A stretch of 64,000 nt of DNA from JAFAXD01 sp963816775 (GCA_963816775.1 CAWFLX010000007.1:1-64000); one strand, 5' to 3'; positions 55,415 through 64,000 are shown, counted from the stretch's first letter. The notes: generated from the sequence alone by a model not told the origin. Translations and numbers: made by a program.

Positions 55415-58186
55415 ATGACCTCCTGGCGCCCGTCGCGACGCCAGATGCTGCGCGCGAGCCTGATTGGGGGCATCGCGGTCTATCTGGCCCCGCTGGGGAG
55501 TCGCGCTTATTCGGCGCTGTTCGAGGACCAGTTGCTGACCGTCCCGGACTGGAACGGGCGTGACGGGGTCTTGAAATACCGGATCGATGGCACCGCCAAG
55601 GTCACCGGGGAGAAGGTGTTCGCCCGCGACATCCGCGCCCGCGATATGCCGCATTGGCCTCAGCAACAAGGTCACGCGCTGGTGCTGCGCGTAACCAAGG
55701 CGGACCGCCGCTATGTCGGCTTTGACCTTGCGGCGCTTGATCCGGACCTCAAGCCCGATCGCATTGTCACGGCGGCGGACCTCGCGCGCGATGGCCTCGC
55801 ATTTCCAGACTACTACGGCGACGACATGCTGCTGTCGGAAGGCCAAACGCCAGCCTACCTGGGACAGGCGGTGGCAATTCTCATCTATCGGGATTTCTCC
55901 CGTTTCCGTTTCGCCAAATACAAATTGCAGTTCAGCAATTCAGTTGTGCACTACGGCGAGGTCACCGGGCTGCTGGCGCGCGATCCGTGGGGATCGTCGC
56001 GCTTTGTGCGCGTTGCAGGCCCGACGCCTGATGGCGATGACATTTTCTCGCCGGTCAAGCAGGGACCGTTCGACCCGACCTATGAAAATCACGAGCCGGT
56101 GTGGCCCGCCGCTTCGCGTGATGGCGACGTCGGCGCGCAAGGCATGTACTACGCCAACGCCATTGCCGCAGAGATCGCCCATCCGCCGCCTGATTGGCTG
56201 GTGCTGACCCGCGACTACGCCTCGCAATCGGCCGACACCGCCGCGCTCGAGCCGGACAATGCCAACGGTTGGTACGACGCGGATCATCAGGAATTGCATC
56301 TGGTCGTGCCGACACAATCGCCACAGGAGGTCGCGGAGAATGCCGCCAGCATGGTGGCCAAGAGCCGGATCGGCGTGAAGCGGTTGTTCCTGCACCCGTG
56401 CTTTACGGTCGGCTACGGATCCAAGGATCACTGCAACACGCCGTACTACGGTCTGGTCGCCGCGATCTATGGCGACGGGGTACCTGTACGGTTCGCCAAT
56501 GATCGCTTCGAGCAGTTCCAGACGAGCCTGAAGCGGCATCAGTTCGACATGCGCTACACAATGGCGGTCGATCGCAAGAGCGGACTGCTGCAGTCGTTCC
56601 AGGCCGCGATCGTCGCCAATGGCGGAGGCCGCGCGAATTGCTCCGTGGAGGTGACCATGGCCGGGGCGACGCAGTCGGACTCGGTCTACTACTTTCCCAA
56701 GAGCGATATCGCCGCGACCGCAATCGCGTCACGCGCCATCGACTGCGGCGCCGCGCGCGGCTTCGGCGCCATCGAGACGATCACCGCAACCGAATTGATG
56801 GTGGACGAGATCGCCATCGAGCTCGGCCTCGACCCGATCGATTTCCGCCTGCGCAACGTGCGGAAGACCGGCATGCGGACTACACAGGGCGCCATACCTG
56901 ACGGCGTGCAACGCGGCGAGGCGGTGCTGGAGAAAGCGAAAGCGCATCCGCTGTGGAACGGCCGTGCCGCGCGCAAGGCCAGTTATGACGCGACACATCC
57001 GGGCAAATACTACGGTGTCGGATTTGCCGTGAGCCACCGGCGCTTCGGCACAGGGTTTGAAGCAAGCTTTGCGAAAGTCGAGATCACGCCCGACGGGCAG
57101 ATCGCGTTGTCGCATACGGCAAACGAGATCGGGACCGGCACATCCTCCAGTCAAGCGGTCGCGTGTGCCCGCTGGCTCGGCCGACCGGCCGACCGCGTCG
57201 ATCTCGCAATCACGGAGTGGCCCGAAGTTCCGGTCGAGACCCCGGCGGATGCCGCCGCGCTGAGTGAAGCGGACCAGAACCGCCTCAAGGAAAATCCTCG
57301 CTGGACCCCCGTCTACGCGTCGGCATCGAGCGCCAGCAACTCATCGTACTATTTCACGCACACGACGCGCGAAGCCGCACGCATCGTGTTTCTGTACGGA
57401 CTGTGGCCTGCGGCCCTGGCAATCTGGGCCGCGCGCGGCCTGTCGATGCGGCCGCCGCCTGAGAGCGCCCGCTGGAGCAACGGCGCGCTCACCGTTCCCG
57501 GCTTGCCGCCGCTGGGGCTCGCGGAGCTTGCGTCGCAAGCGCACGCACAGAGCCTGGTCACAGGCGCAACCGTCCACGCCTTCAACCGGTGGCGCTGGGG
57601 AGAAGCCGATTTCAAGATCGAGGGTGGTTCGACGCGCTTGCCGCTCGACGGGCTCGCGGTGCGCTATGGCAACGGCGCCTATTCCCTACTGGATCGGCAG
57701 AACGTGTCCTATCCGTCGCCGCAAAGTATCAACGCGATGGTGTCGACCTACACGGTGACGGCGGCGCTGGCCGAACTTGTGGTCGACGCCGGCAGCGGAA
57801 AAATCGCACTGCTCAAACATCACAACATTGTCGAATGCGGCAACCTGCTGGTGCCGGAACTGGTGTCGGGCCAGATCCAAGGTGGCGCCGCTAGCGGCAT
57901 CGGGCTCGCGCTGTCCGAGTACCTTCCGCTCTATGAGGAAGGGCCGGGCGACGGCACCTGGAACTTCAACCGCTATCATTTGCCGCGCGGCAGTGACGTC
58001 GCGGTATGGACGCAGACTGCCGACGTGCTGCCGCCGCTCTCCGACACCGAGCCGCCCAAGGGCATGGCGGAAGGGGCGGGTATCCCGATCGTTGCGGCGA
58101 TCGTCAACGGCATCGCGCATGCGATCGGCCATCGCTTCCGCACGCTCCCGGTGACGCCCGATCAGATCCTGGCGATGCTCGGATGA
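55415..58186 (+). CDS. Molybdopterin-binding subunit of a xanthine dehydrogenase-family hydroxylase
   Basis: 923 residues from ATG 55415 (AGGTG upstream). It starts with a Tat signal (SRRQMLRASLIGGIAVYLAP), so the enzyme is exported folded with its cofactor. The first aldehyde-oxidase domain has DGTAKVTGEKVFARDIR. Cofactor-binding blocks follow: IVANGGGRANCSVEV, GAARGFGAIETITATELMVD and HTANEIGTGTSSSQA, ending with the catalytic-Glu segment PPKGMAEGAGIPIV. The split large subunit, separate 2Fe-2S subunit and cytochrome c match isoquinoline-1-oxidoreductase/aldehyde dehydrogenase types that hydroxylate with water. It overlaps the next gene by 4 bp. Confidence 0.88.
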   Translation: MTSWRPSRRQMLRASLIGGIAVYLAPLGSRAYSALFEDQLLTVPDWNGRDGVLKYRIDGTAKVTGEKVFARDIRARDMPHWPQQQGHALVLRVTKADRRYVGFDLAALDPDLKPDRIVTAADLARDGLAFPDYYGDDMLLSEGQTPAYLGQAVAILIYRDFSRFRFAKYKLQFSNSVVHYGEVTGLLARDPWGSSRFVRVAGPTPDGDDIFSPVKQGPFDPTYENHEPVWPAASRDGDVGAQGMYYANAIAAEIAHPPPDWLVLTRDYASQSADTAALEPDNANGWYDADHQELHLVVPTQSPQEVAENAASMVAKSRIGVKRLFLHPCFTVGYGSKDHCNTPYYGLVAAIYGDGVPVRFANDRFEQFQTSLKRHQFDMRYTMAVDRKSGLLQSFQAAIVANGGGRANCSVEVTMAGATQSDSVYYFPKSDIAATAIASRAIDCGAARGFGAIETITATELMVDEIAIELGLDPIDFRLRNVRKTGMRTTQGAIPDGVQRGEAVLEKAKAHPLWNGRAARKASYDATHPGKYYGVGFAVSHRRFGTGFEASFAKVEITPDGQIALSHTANEIGTGTSSSQAVACARWLGRPADRVDLAITEWPEVPVETPADAAALSEADQNRLKENPRWTPVYASASSASNSSYYFTHTTREAARIVFLYGLWPAALAIWAARGLSMRPPPESARWSNGALTVPGLPPLGLAELASQAHAQSLVTGATVHAFNRWRWGEADFKIEGGSTRLPLDGLAVRYGNGAYSLLDRQNVSYPSPQSINAMVSTYTVTAALAELVVDAGSGKIALLKHHNIVECGNLLVPELVSGQIQGGAASGIGLALSEYLPLYEEGPGDGTWNFNRYHLPRGSDVAVWTQTADVLPPLSDTEPPKGMAEGAGIPIVAAIVNGIAHAIGHRFRTLPVTPDQILAMLG

Positions 58187-58731
58187 GCCTCCCGACCCGC
58201 CCGCTCACGGTGACAATCAACGGCAAGCAGCACGGGCCGATCGACGTGCCGGAAGGCATGATGATGATCGACGTGCTGCACGAACTTCTCGACCTGACCG
58301 GTTCGCGGCTCGGCTGCGGGCAAGGCATCTGTCATGCCTGCGTGGTGATCTGGGATCGTGACGATAAGACCAGCGAGACCGTGCCGACGTGCATCACCGG
58401 CGCTGACTTCTTCAACGGCAAGCGCATTCGCACCATCGAAGGAATCGCAGCCCGCAATGACAAAGGTGATGCAACGCTGTCGCCGGTGCAGCAAGCATTT
58501 CTCGACTACTACAGCTTTCAATGCGGCTACTGCACGCCGGGTTTTGTCAACGCCGCAACAGTGCTGATCGAACGGCTTAGGCGCGCACCGGTCGCCCGCG
58601 GCGACGTGGAGGCAACGGTCTCGGCAGCGCTCGAAAGCCATATCTGCCGGTGCACCGGGTACGTACGCTATTATGAGGCGGTCCGCGACCTGATCCTGAA
58701 AACGCCCGGCCTGACACGAGACCCCGTATGA
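58183..58731 (+). CDS. 2Fe-2S subunit of the molybdenum hydroxylase
   Basis: 182 residues, ATG 58183 overlapping the large-subunit stop as ATGA. The plant-type ferredoxin cluster motif is SRLGCGQGICHACVV. The second, C-terminal cluster has FQCGYCTPGFVNAAT and SHICRCTGYVRYYEAV. It carries electrons from the molybdenum centre to the cytochrome encoded next. No Tat signal of its own is present, so it is probably exported by riding with the large subunit. Confidence 0.92.
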   Translation: MSLPTRPLTVTINGKQHGPIDVPEGMMMIDVLHELLDLTGSRLGCGQGICHACVVIWDRDDKTSETVPTCITGADFFNGKRIRTIEGIAARNDKGDATLSPVQQAFLDYYSFQCGYCTPGFVNAATVLIERLRRAPVARGDVEATVSAALESHICRCTGYVRYYEAVRDLILKTPGLTRDPV

Positions 58732-59984
58732 AGCTTCGCCGACTGTTGCGCTGGGCGATCGGCGTCGGGGCGCTCGCCGGAATTGCGATCGGCGTTTTCT
58801 TCTCGATGAACTTGCTGCGCGGCAAGACCGGCGGCCCGGTGCAAGTCGTGAACGCGCCGGCGGAGGTTGTGGCGCGCGGCAAATACCTGGCGGAGGCCGC
58901 CGATTGCGCCGCCTGTCACACGGCTCCCGGCGGAGCGCCGTTTGCCGGCGGCCTTGCCATGCAGAGCGGGTTCGGCACGATCTACGCAACCAACATCACG
59001 CCCGATCCCGACTATGGCATCGGCCGCTGGACCGCCGATGACTTCTGGCGGGCGCTGCACGATGGCGTGCGGCGCGATGGGCAGCAGCTCTACCCGGCGA
59101 TGCCCTACACGTCCTATCGCGGCATGACCCGGCAGGACGCGGACGCGATCTACGCCTATGTGATGCAGCTGCGGCCGGCCAACGTGCCAAGCCCCACGAC
59201 CAATTTGCGCTTTCCGTTCAACATCCGGCTCGGAATGCTCGCCTGGAACCTCCTGTTCCTGACCGACAGCCTTCCCGCGGTGTCGACCGGCAGCTCGCCC
59301 GCGTGGCAGCGCGGGCGCTACGTGGTTGACGTGCTCGGCCATTGCGGCGAATGCCACACGCCGCGCGGCATTTTGGGGCAGATGGAGTTGTCGCGGCCGA
59401 TGACGGGCTTTGCGCTCGGCCGCTTCGAAGCGCCCGATATCACGCCGGCCGGACTGGCGTCGCGCGGCTGGACGTCCGCGGCATTGCGCGACTTTCTCAG
59501 CGGCGGTCTCGTCGAAGACGGCTCGGCGTTCGGCGACATGCATCCGGTGGTGATGCTCAGCACCCGCCACCTGACGCCGAACGACCAGGTCAAGGCCGTG
59601 ACGTATCTCATGGGCGATACGCCGCCGCCTCCGGCATCGTTGCCGAGCGCTCCCGCGGCGGCCACAGCAAGTCCCGGTCGGATCACCTATTTGGCGCTCT
59701 GCGCCGGCTGTCACGGGCTCAACGGTGACGGCATCCCCAACACGGTTGTGGCGATGCGGGGCAACACGATGCTGCGTCTCGCCGATCCGCGCAACTTGAT
59801 CGTCTCCATGTTGGACGGCATTCCTGCACAGAATTTCCCCCACCTGCAAAGCATGCAGGCAATGCCGGGATTTGCCGACAAGTTGAGCGATCAACAAGCC
59901 GCCGACCTTGCGAACTATCTGCGCGTCAGCTTCGGCGGGCAGAGCGGCGATGTGACGCCGGCCGCGGTCCGCGCACTGCGCTGA
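58728..59984 (+). CDS. Membrane-anchored triheme cytochrome c
   Basis: 418 residues with a 4-bp overlap to the iron-sulfur gene. An N-terminal membrane anchor (LLRWAIGVGALAGIAIGVFFSM) precedes three heme-c motifs: ADCAACHTAPGG, LGHCGECHTPRG and LALCAGCHGLNG. This matches the cytochrome subunits of periplasmic alcohol/aldehyde dehydrogenases. It would pass electrons from the hydroxylase to ubiquinone or a terminal oxidase, so substrate oxidation feeds respiration directly. Candidate axial Met residues are in MQAMPGFADKL and others. Confidence 0.9.
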   Translation: MKLRRLLRWAIGVGALAGIAIGVFFSMNLLRGKTGGPVQVVNAPAEVVARGKYLAEAADCAACHTAPGGAPFAGGLAMQSGFGTIYATNITPDPDYGIGRWTADDFWRALHDGVRRDGQQLYPAMPYTSYRGMTRQDADAIYAYVMQLRPANVPSPTTNLRFPFNIRLGMLAWNLLFLTDSLPAVSTGSSPAWQRGRYVVDVLGHCGECHTPRGILGQMELSRPMTGFALGRFEAPDITPAGLASRGWTSAALRDFLSGGLVEDGSAFGDMHPVVMLSTRHLTPNDQVKAVTYLMGDTPPPPASLPSAPAAATASPGRITYLALCAGCHGLNGDGIPNTVVAMRGNTMLRLADPRNLIVSMLDGIPAQNFPHLQSMQAMPGFADKLSDQQAADLANYLRVSFGGQSGDVTPAAVRALR

Positions 59985-60034
59985 GGCAGCACGGTCGCGC
60001 AAAGCAAACGCCGTACCAACCTCATGTGACCAGG

Positions 60035-60110
60035 CTAGTGTCCCGATTCCGAAGTTCGCCATACTTTGCAGCTCGCTCTGACGCGAACTTCGGAATCGAA
60101 GGGACACTAG
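60035..60110. repeat. Long inverted repeat downstream of the cytochrome gene
   Basis: CTAGTGTCCC...ATTCCGAAGTTCG pairs with CGAACTTCGGAAT...GGGACACTAG around a loop of roughly 20 bases. It is a palindromic intergenic element and can fold as a strong mRNA hairpin after the molybdenum hydroxylase operon. Confidence 0.7.
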
Positions 60111-60123
60111 CAAATTTATGATT

Positions 60124-60200
60124 CTAGTGCGGTTTTGGATTTGAAGTTCCTATGCGAGGTTGCGGCAATAACCGTAGGAACTTCAAATCCACCGCACTAG
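60124..60200. repeat. Second long inverted repeat before the Liv operon
   Basis: CTAGTGCGGT...GGATTTGAAGTTCCTA pairs with TAGGAACTTCAAATCC...ACCGCACTAG. It has the same CTAG-ended design as the element 14 bp upstream but an unrelated stem sequence. The pair separates two operons and may terminate or insulate transcription. Confidence 0.7.
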
Positions 60201-60307
60201 TGTCGAAACCTCCCCGGCACAATCGTCGCAACCGCGCGCGCCTGATTGCCATTGGCCGCAAGCCGGCGATAGAATTGCCGCAACATAATCTGGGGAGGAA
60301 GCCGAAC

Positions 60308-61612
60308 ATGATCGAAAATCGCAAACTTCCGTCTCGCCGCAAGGTCATCAAGGCCATGGGCGTCGGCGCCGCCGGCGCATTGGCTGCACCTCGGCTGTTT
60401 GCCACGGCACGCGCCGCGGGCCGCCCGGTCAAGATCGGCATGGTGAGCCCGGCGACCGGCCCGATCGCTGCGTTCGGCGAGGCCGACCAATGGGTGCTCG
60501 CCGAGGCGCGCAAGGTGCTTGCGCCTGGGGTCGCCATCGCGGGCGAGCAGCACCCGATCGAGATCATCTACCGTGACAGCCAGTCGAACGCCAACCGCGC
60601 GTCGGAAGTGACCGCGCAACTCATCAATCGCGACAAGGTCGACATCATGATCGCCTCCTCGACCGGTGACACCGTCATCCCGGTCGCGGACCAGTGCGAG
60701 CTCGCCGGCGTTCCCTGCATCACCGCCGACGATCCATGGGAAGACTTCTTCTTCGGACGCAAAGGCAATCCAGCCAAAGGCTTCGAGTGGACGTACCACT
60801 TCTTCTGGGGCTTCGGCATGGTAGGCAATCTGTTCGCCGACATGTGGCTGTCGCTGCCGACCAACAAAAAGGTGGGCCTCATGCTCACCAACGACCCGGA
60901 CGGGATCGCCGCCAACAATGAAGACCACGGGATGCCGCCGACCTTCCGCAAGAAGGGCCTCGACGTTGTCAATCTCGGTCTTTATCCGCCGCTCAGCGAA
61001 GACTTCACCGCGCAGATCGGGCAGCTCAAGGCCAATAACTGCGAGATCGCCTGCGGCATTTTCAACCCGCCGCAGTTCGTGACGTTCTGGACCCAATGCG
61101 CGCAACAGGGCTACCGCCCCAAGATCATGACGCCGCCCAAAGCGCTGCTGTTCCCGTCGGCGGTCGAGGCGCTCGGTAACCGGGGCACCGGCACCTCGAC
61201 CGAGGTGTGGTGGTCGCAGCATCATCCGTTCAAGTCCGGCCTCACCGGACAAAGCGCGCAGCAATTCTGCGACGCCTACACGGCCGCGACCGGCAAGCAG
61301 TGGACCCAGCCAATCGGGTTCAAGCATGCCAATATCGAAGTCGCGATCGATGTCCTGAAACGAGCCAAGAAGCTCGCGCCCGAGGACATCCGCGACGCCA
61401 TCAAGACCACCGACTACAACTCGCTGGTCGGACCTCTCACCTGGAAGGGGGGCGGGCCCAAGAATCCCGTGCCGAACGTGTGTACCACGCCGCTGGTCGG
61501 CGGCCAGTGGAAGCCGGGCAAGCGCTTCAAATACGATCTCAACATCGTCTACAACAAGACCGCACCCGAAATCCCCCTCGACAGCCCGTTCGAGCCGATC
61601 TCGTACTCGTAG
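60308..61612 (+). CDS. Branched-chain-amino-acid-type ABC substrate-binding protein
   Basis: 434 residues. ATG 60308 has GGGGAGGAAG in front; an earlier in-frame start would run through a palindromic repeat and is rejected. A Tat signal (SRRKVIKAMGVGAAGALAAP) precedes the Peripla_BP_6 fold: RPVKIGMVSPATGPIAAFGEADQW, IIYRDSQSNANRASEVTAQL, DIMIASSTGDTVIPVADQCE, and the hinge with VGLMLTNDPDGIAAN. These proteins bind amino acids, amides, urea or aromatic acids. It heads the operon SBP, ATPase, ATPase, permease, permease. Confidence 0.87.
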   Translation: MIENRKLPSRRKVIKAMGVGAAGALAAPRLFATARAAGRPVKIGMVSPATGPIAAFGEADQWVLAEARKVLAPGVAIAGEQHPIEIIYRDSQSNANRASEVTAQLINRDKVDIMIASSTGDTVIPVADQCELAGVPCITADDPWEDFFFGRKGNPAKGFEWTYHFFWGFGMVGNLFADMWLSLPTNKKVGLMLTNDPDGIAANNEDHGMPPTFRKKGLDVVNLGLYPPLSEDFTAQIGQLKANNCEIACGIFNPPQFVTFWTQCAQQGYRPKIMTPPKALLFPSAVEALGNRGTGTSTEVWWSQHHPFKSGLTGQSAQQFCDAYTAATGKQWTQPIGFKHANIEVAIDVLKRAKKLAPEDIRDAIKTTDYNSLVGPLTWKGGGPKNPVPNVCTTPLVGGQWKPGKRFKYDLNIVYNKTAPEIPLDSPFEPISYS

Positions 61613-61618
61613 TCCAAC

Positions 61619-62344
61619 ATGCCCGTTCTGCTCGAGCTCGCCGGAGTCTCGAAATTCTACGGCGCGCTCAGGGCGACCGATAACCTCACCCTCGCGGTCG
61701 AGGAGGGTGAGGCACTTGGCGTAATCGGGCCGAACGGCGCCGGCAAGTCGACGATGTTCAATCTGATTACCGGCGATGTCGCACCCGACGGCGGGCGGAT
61801 TGTGTTCGCCGGAACCGACATCACCGCGCTGGCCGCGCACGCGCGCTCGCGGCTCGGCATCGGGCGCTCCTACCAGATCCCGCAGCCCTTCACTCACATG
61901 ACGGTGTTCGAGAACCTGCTGGTCGGCGCAATCTTCGGCGGGCACCGCAGCGAGCGCGACAGCTACGCGCATTGCGCCGAGGTGCTGGAGCTGACCGAGC
62001 TAGTCGGGCGCGCGAACGTACCGGCCCGGACGCTGACCTTGCTGCAGCGCAAACGGCTTGAGCTTGCGCGCGCATTGGCACTCAATCCCAAGCTGCTGCT
62101 GCTCGACGAGATCGCCGGCGGCCTGTCCGAGCACGAAACGCATGCGTTGATCGGGACCATCCGGGCGATCCACGCGCGCGGGACCACCATCGTGTGGATC
62201 GAGCACATCGTGCATGCGCTGGTATCGATCGCGAGCCGACTGATCGTGATGAACTTTGGACAGAAACTCGCGGAAGGCGCTCCCCGCGCTGTGATGGCGG
62301 ATGCGCGGGTCAAAGAGGTCTACATGGGAATTCCGGCCGCATGA
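61619..62344 (+). CDS. livG: LivG-type ABC ATP-binding protein
   Basis: 241 residues starting 6 bp after the binding-protein stop. Walker A is GPNGAGKST, Walker B LLLLDEIAGGLSEHE and the H-loop VWIEHIVHALV. The signature region is divergent (RTLTLLQRKRLELARAL instead of LSGGQ), seen in some LivG subgroups for non-amino-acid substrates; LivF must supply the canonical signature. Its ATGA overlap with livF couples the two ATPases. Confidence 0.9.
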   Translation: MPVLLELAGVSKFYGALRATDNLTLAVEEGEALGVIGPNGAGKSTMFNLITGDVAPDGGRIVFAGTDITALAAHARSRLGIGRSYQIPQPFTHMTVFENLLVGAIFGGHRSERDSYAHCAEVLELTELVGRANVPARTLTLLQRKRLELARALALNPKLLLLDEIAGGLSEHETHALIGTIRAIHARGTTIVWIEHIVHALVSIASRLIVMNFGQKLAEGAPRAVMADARVKEVYMGIPAA

Positions 62345-63039
62345 GCTTGTTGCAGACCCGGTCGCTGCGGGCGTTCTACGGTGACTTCCAGGCGTTGTTC
62401 GATGTCGACGTCACCGTCGAAGAGGGCGACACCATCGCGGTGATCGGCGCCAACGGCGCCGGCAAGACCACATTCCTGCGCGCGATCGCGGGCGCGCTGC
62501 CATGCGCCGACGACATGGTGATATTCGACGGGCAGCCGATCGGCGGACGCACCGCGCACGAGATCGTACGGCTGGGCATCGCCATGGTGCCGGAAGGGCG
62601 CCGGCTGTTCCCCAGCCTCACGGTTGAGGAAAACCTCCTGCTCGGCGCGCACAGCGGACGTACCGGTGCCTGGACGCTCGCCCGTGTCTACGAACTGTTC
62701 CCGATGCTCGCCGACCATCGCGGGCGCCCGGCCACGCTCCTCTCCGGCGGCCAGCAGCAGATGACGGCAATCGGCCGTGCCCTGATGTCCAACCCGCGGC
62801 TCCTGCTGTGCGACGAGCTCTCGCTCGGGTTGGCGCCGGTCGTGATCCGCGACATCTACGCGCGGCTGTCGACCATTACCAACGAAGGCATGACGCTCAT
62901 TATCGTCGAGCAAGATATCAATCGCGCGCTCGACGCCTCGGCGCGGTTCTATTGTTTCCTTGAAGGCCGAGTCGCTCTCACGGCGCAGAGCCACGGCTTC
63001 GACCGAACCGCCATCACCAGCGCGTATTTCGGCGTGTAA
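62341..63039 (+). CDS. livF: LivF-type ABC ATP-binding protein
   Basis: 232 residues from ATG 62341, overlapping the livG stop. Walker A GANGAGKTT, LivF-typical MVPEGRRLFPSLTVEENLLLG, canonical signature LSGGQQQM, Walker B LLLCDELSLGLAP and the H-loop region IIVEQDINRAL. In the motor the canonical His of the switch is replaced by the VEQD pattern, which is the family norm. It forms the heterodimer with LivG. Confidence 0.92.
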   Translation: MSLLQTRSLRAFYGDFQALFDVDVTVEEGDTIAVIGANGAGKTTFLRAIAGALPCADDMVIFDGQPIGGRTAHEIVRLGIAMVPEGRRLFPSLTVEENLLLGAHSGRTGAWTLARVYELFPMLADHRGRPATLLSGGQQQMTAIGRALMSNPRLLLCDELSLGLAPVVIRDIYARLSTITNEGMTLIIVEQDINRALDASARFYCFLEGRVALTAQSHGFDRTAITSAYFGV

Positions 63040-63042
63040 GCA

Positions 63043-63906
63043 ATGAACGCTGTGCAGATTGTGATCCAGGGCGCGCTGCTGGGCGGACTCTACGCGCTGT
63101 TCGCAATCGGGCTCTCGCTCTCGTTCGGCATCATGCGGCTCGTCAACATCGCGCACGGCGATCTGATCGTGCTGTCCGCCTACGTGGGCCTGATGGTGAT
63201 CAACGCAACCGGGATGCATCCGATCGCCACACTGGTGGTGGTGATGCCGGTGATGTTCTGCCTGGGTTACCTGCTGCAGCGCGGATTGTTGAATCAGACG
63301 CTGAGTGGCGGCCTGCTCCCGCCGCTCCTCGTCACATTCGGCCTCTCGGTGATTATCGAGAACGTCCTGCTGGAGGCCTTCGGTGCCGACAATCGCCGGC
63401 TGCAAGCCGGCGCGCTGGAGACGCAAAGCATCGCCGTCGGCGGCATCGCGATCGGCGTCTACCCGCTGATCGTATTCGCCACCGCGGTCGCTGCGATCGC
63501 CGGGCTGCAGCTCCTGTTCTATCGTACTGCGCTCGGCCGCGCATTCCGAGCAACGTCGGATGACGCCGAAACCGCCGAGCTGATGGGGATCGACAATCGC
63601 CATCTCTACGGCCTCGGGCTGGCGATCGCGATGATCTTTACCGCGCTCGCAGGCGTGCTGATGGCGATCCGCACCAATTTCGATCCGGCAGCCGGTCCGA
63701 TCCGGCTGATCTTCGCGTTCGAAGCGGTGATCATCGGCGGTCTCGGCAGCCTGTGGGGCACCCTCCTCGGCGGCATGGTACTCGGCATTGCGCAGGCGAT
63801 CGGCGCAGCGCTGTCGCCGACGTGGCAGATTCTCGCCGGCCACATCGCGTTCCTTATCATCCTGATCGTCCGTCCAAGCGGATTCTTCCCGCGCACGAGG
63901 GACTGA
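63043..63906 (+). CDS. livH: LivH-type ABC permease
   Basis: 287 residues, starting 3 bp after livF. LivH features: GALLGGLYALFAIGLSLSFGIMRLVNIAHGDLIVL at the N-terminus, RATSDDAETAELMGIDNRHLY (the cytoplasmic coupling loop) and AFEAVIIGGLGSLWGTLLGG near the C-terminus; about eight TM segments. It pairs with the LivM permease whose start overlaps its stop. Confidence 0.92.
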   Translation: MNAVQIVIQGALLGGLYALFAIGLSLSFGIMRLVNIAHGDLIVLSAYVGLMVINATGMHPIATLVVVMPVMFCLGYLLQRGLLNQTLSGGLLPPLLVTFGLSVIIENVLLEAFGADNRRLQAGALETQSIAVGGIAIGVYPLIVFATAVAAIAGLQLLFYRTALGRAFRATSDDAETAELMGIDNRHLYGLGLAIAMIFTALAGVLMAIRTNFDPAAGPIRLIFAFEAVIIGGLGSLWGTLLGGMVLGIAQAIGAALSPTWQILAGHIAFLIILIVRPSGFFPRTRD

Positions 63907-64000
63907 TGACTGCCTACAAGGTCGAGCGCGCGACGCGCGAAAGCCGAGCCTTCGCGGTCATTCTGATCGCAATCGTCGTCGTGCTGGCGTCCCTGCCCTA
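63906..64000 (+). CDS. livM: LivM-type ABC permease, 5' fragment
   Basis: ATG 63906 overlaps the livH stop (TGATG). The 31 readable codons are MTAYKVERATRESRAFAVIL then IAIVVVLASLPY, a basic cytoplasmic head entering the first TM helix. Position after livH in the operon makes LivM the expected product. The rest lies beyond the window. Confidence 0.7.
   Translation, partial: MTAYKVERATRESRAFAVILIAIVVVLASLP

Noticed and set aside
60197..61972. 591-codon minus-strand open frame opposite the Liv binding protein
   Set aside because: Shadow of the plus-strand binding-protein and livG genes; no ribosome-binding site, no domain pattern.
62320..63843. 507-codon minus-strand open frame opposite livF/livH
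   Set aside because: Same reason: antisense to well-supported ABC genes, low-complexity charged composition.

Overview
The window reads as chromosomal DNA of an alphaproteobacterium of the Hyphomicrobiales (Bradyrhizobium/Xanthobacteraceae-like). This rests on high GC, an abundance of solute uptake systems (NitT/TauT ABC, TRAP, Bug/TTT binding proteins, Liv ABC), palindromic intergenic repeats of the kind common in this group, and families such as CreA, DUF3141, DUF5996 and patatin-DUF3734. The taxonomic call is inference. I saw no rRNA, tRNA, CRISPR array, integrase or insertion sequence.

Layout. (1) 1-10.8 kb, mostly minus strand: a truncated TorF-type porin, an isoprenylcysteine-methyltransferase-like membrane protein, a NitT/TauT-type ABC operon with two tandem binding proteins, a TRAP operon (dctP-dctQ-dctM) with palindromic repeats between its genes, a one-TM hypothetical protein and a Bug-type binding protein. 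(2) 10.8-13.8 kb: a gene-poor decay zone with an epimerase tail, a Bug remnant, a frameshifted two-TM protein, two copies of a tiny membrane protein gene and an orphan leader repeat. (3) 13.8-35.2 kb: an energy and carbon-storage island: creA, phosphoketolase, histidine phosphatase, beta-phosphoglucomutase-like HAD protein, two GH65 phosphorylases, phasin-like coiled-coil proteins, PPK2, a yhiI-rbbA-yhhJ-like export operon and a DUF3141 hydrolase. Perfect or near-perfect FNR/FixK-type palindromes lie at 14283, 25193 and 27135, with a weaker one at 32836, so the island looks like a low-oxygen regulon. (4) 35.3-48.7 kb: an RND efflux operon with a divergent TetR regulator and a palindromic operator region, patatin, acyl-CoA ligase, SulP transporter, a second Bug protein and a P450. 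(5) 49-60 kb: DUF5996, a kelch propeller, a small SD-led protein, a heme-c/carboxypeptidase-regulatory-like protein, an APH-fold kinase, and a molybdenum hydroxylase operon (large subunit, 2Fe-2S subunit, triheme cytochrome c). (6) 60-64 kb: a branched-chain-amino-acid-type ABC operon that runs off the window end.

How the genes fit together. In the island, GH65 phosphorolysis would release glucose 1-phosphate, the HAD mutase would convert it to glucose 6-phosphate, and phosphoketolase would make acetyl phosphate. PPK2 handles polyphosphate-nucleotide exchange, while phasin-like, DUF3141, patatin and acyl-CoA ligase genes point to polymer or lipid storage. Functional assignments come from family recognition; the shared low-oxygen control is inferred from the palindromes.

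A caution: at least four large, otherwise well-conserved genes (phosphoketolase, first GH65, RND pump, P450) each carry one frameshift, as do two small genes. This may be real decay or uncorrected indels in the assembly; reads would decide.
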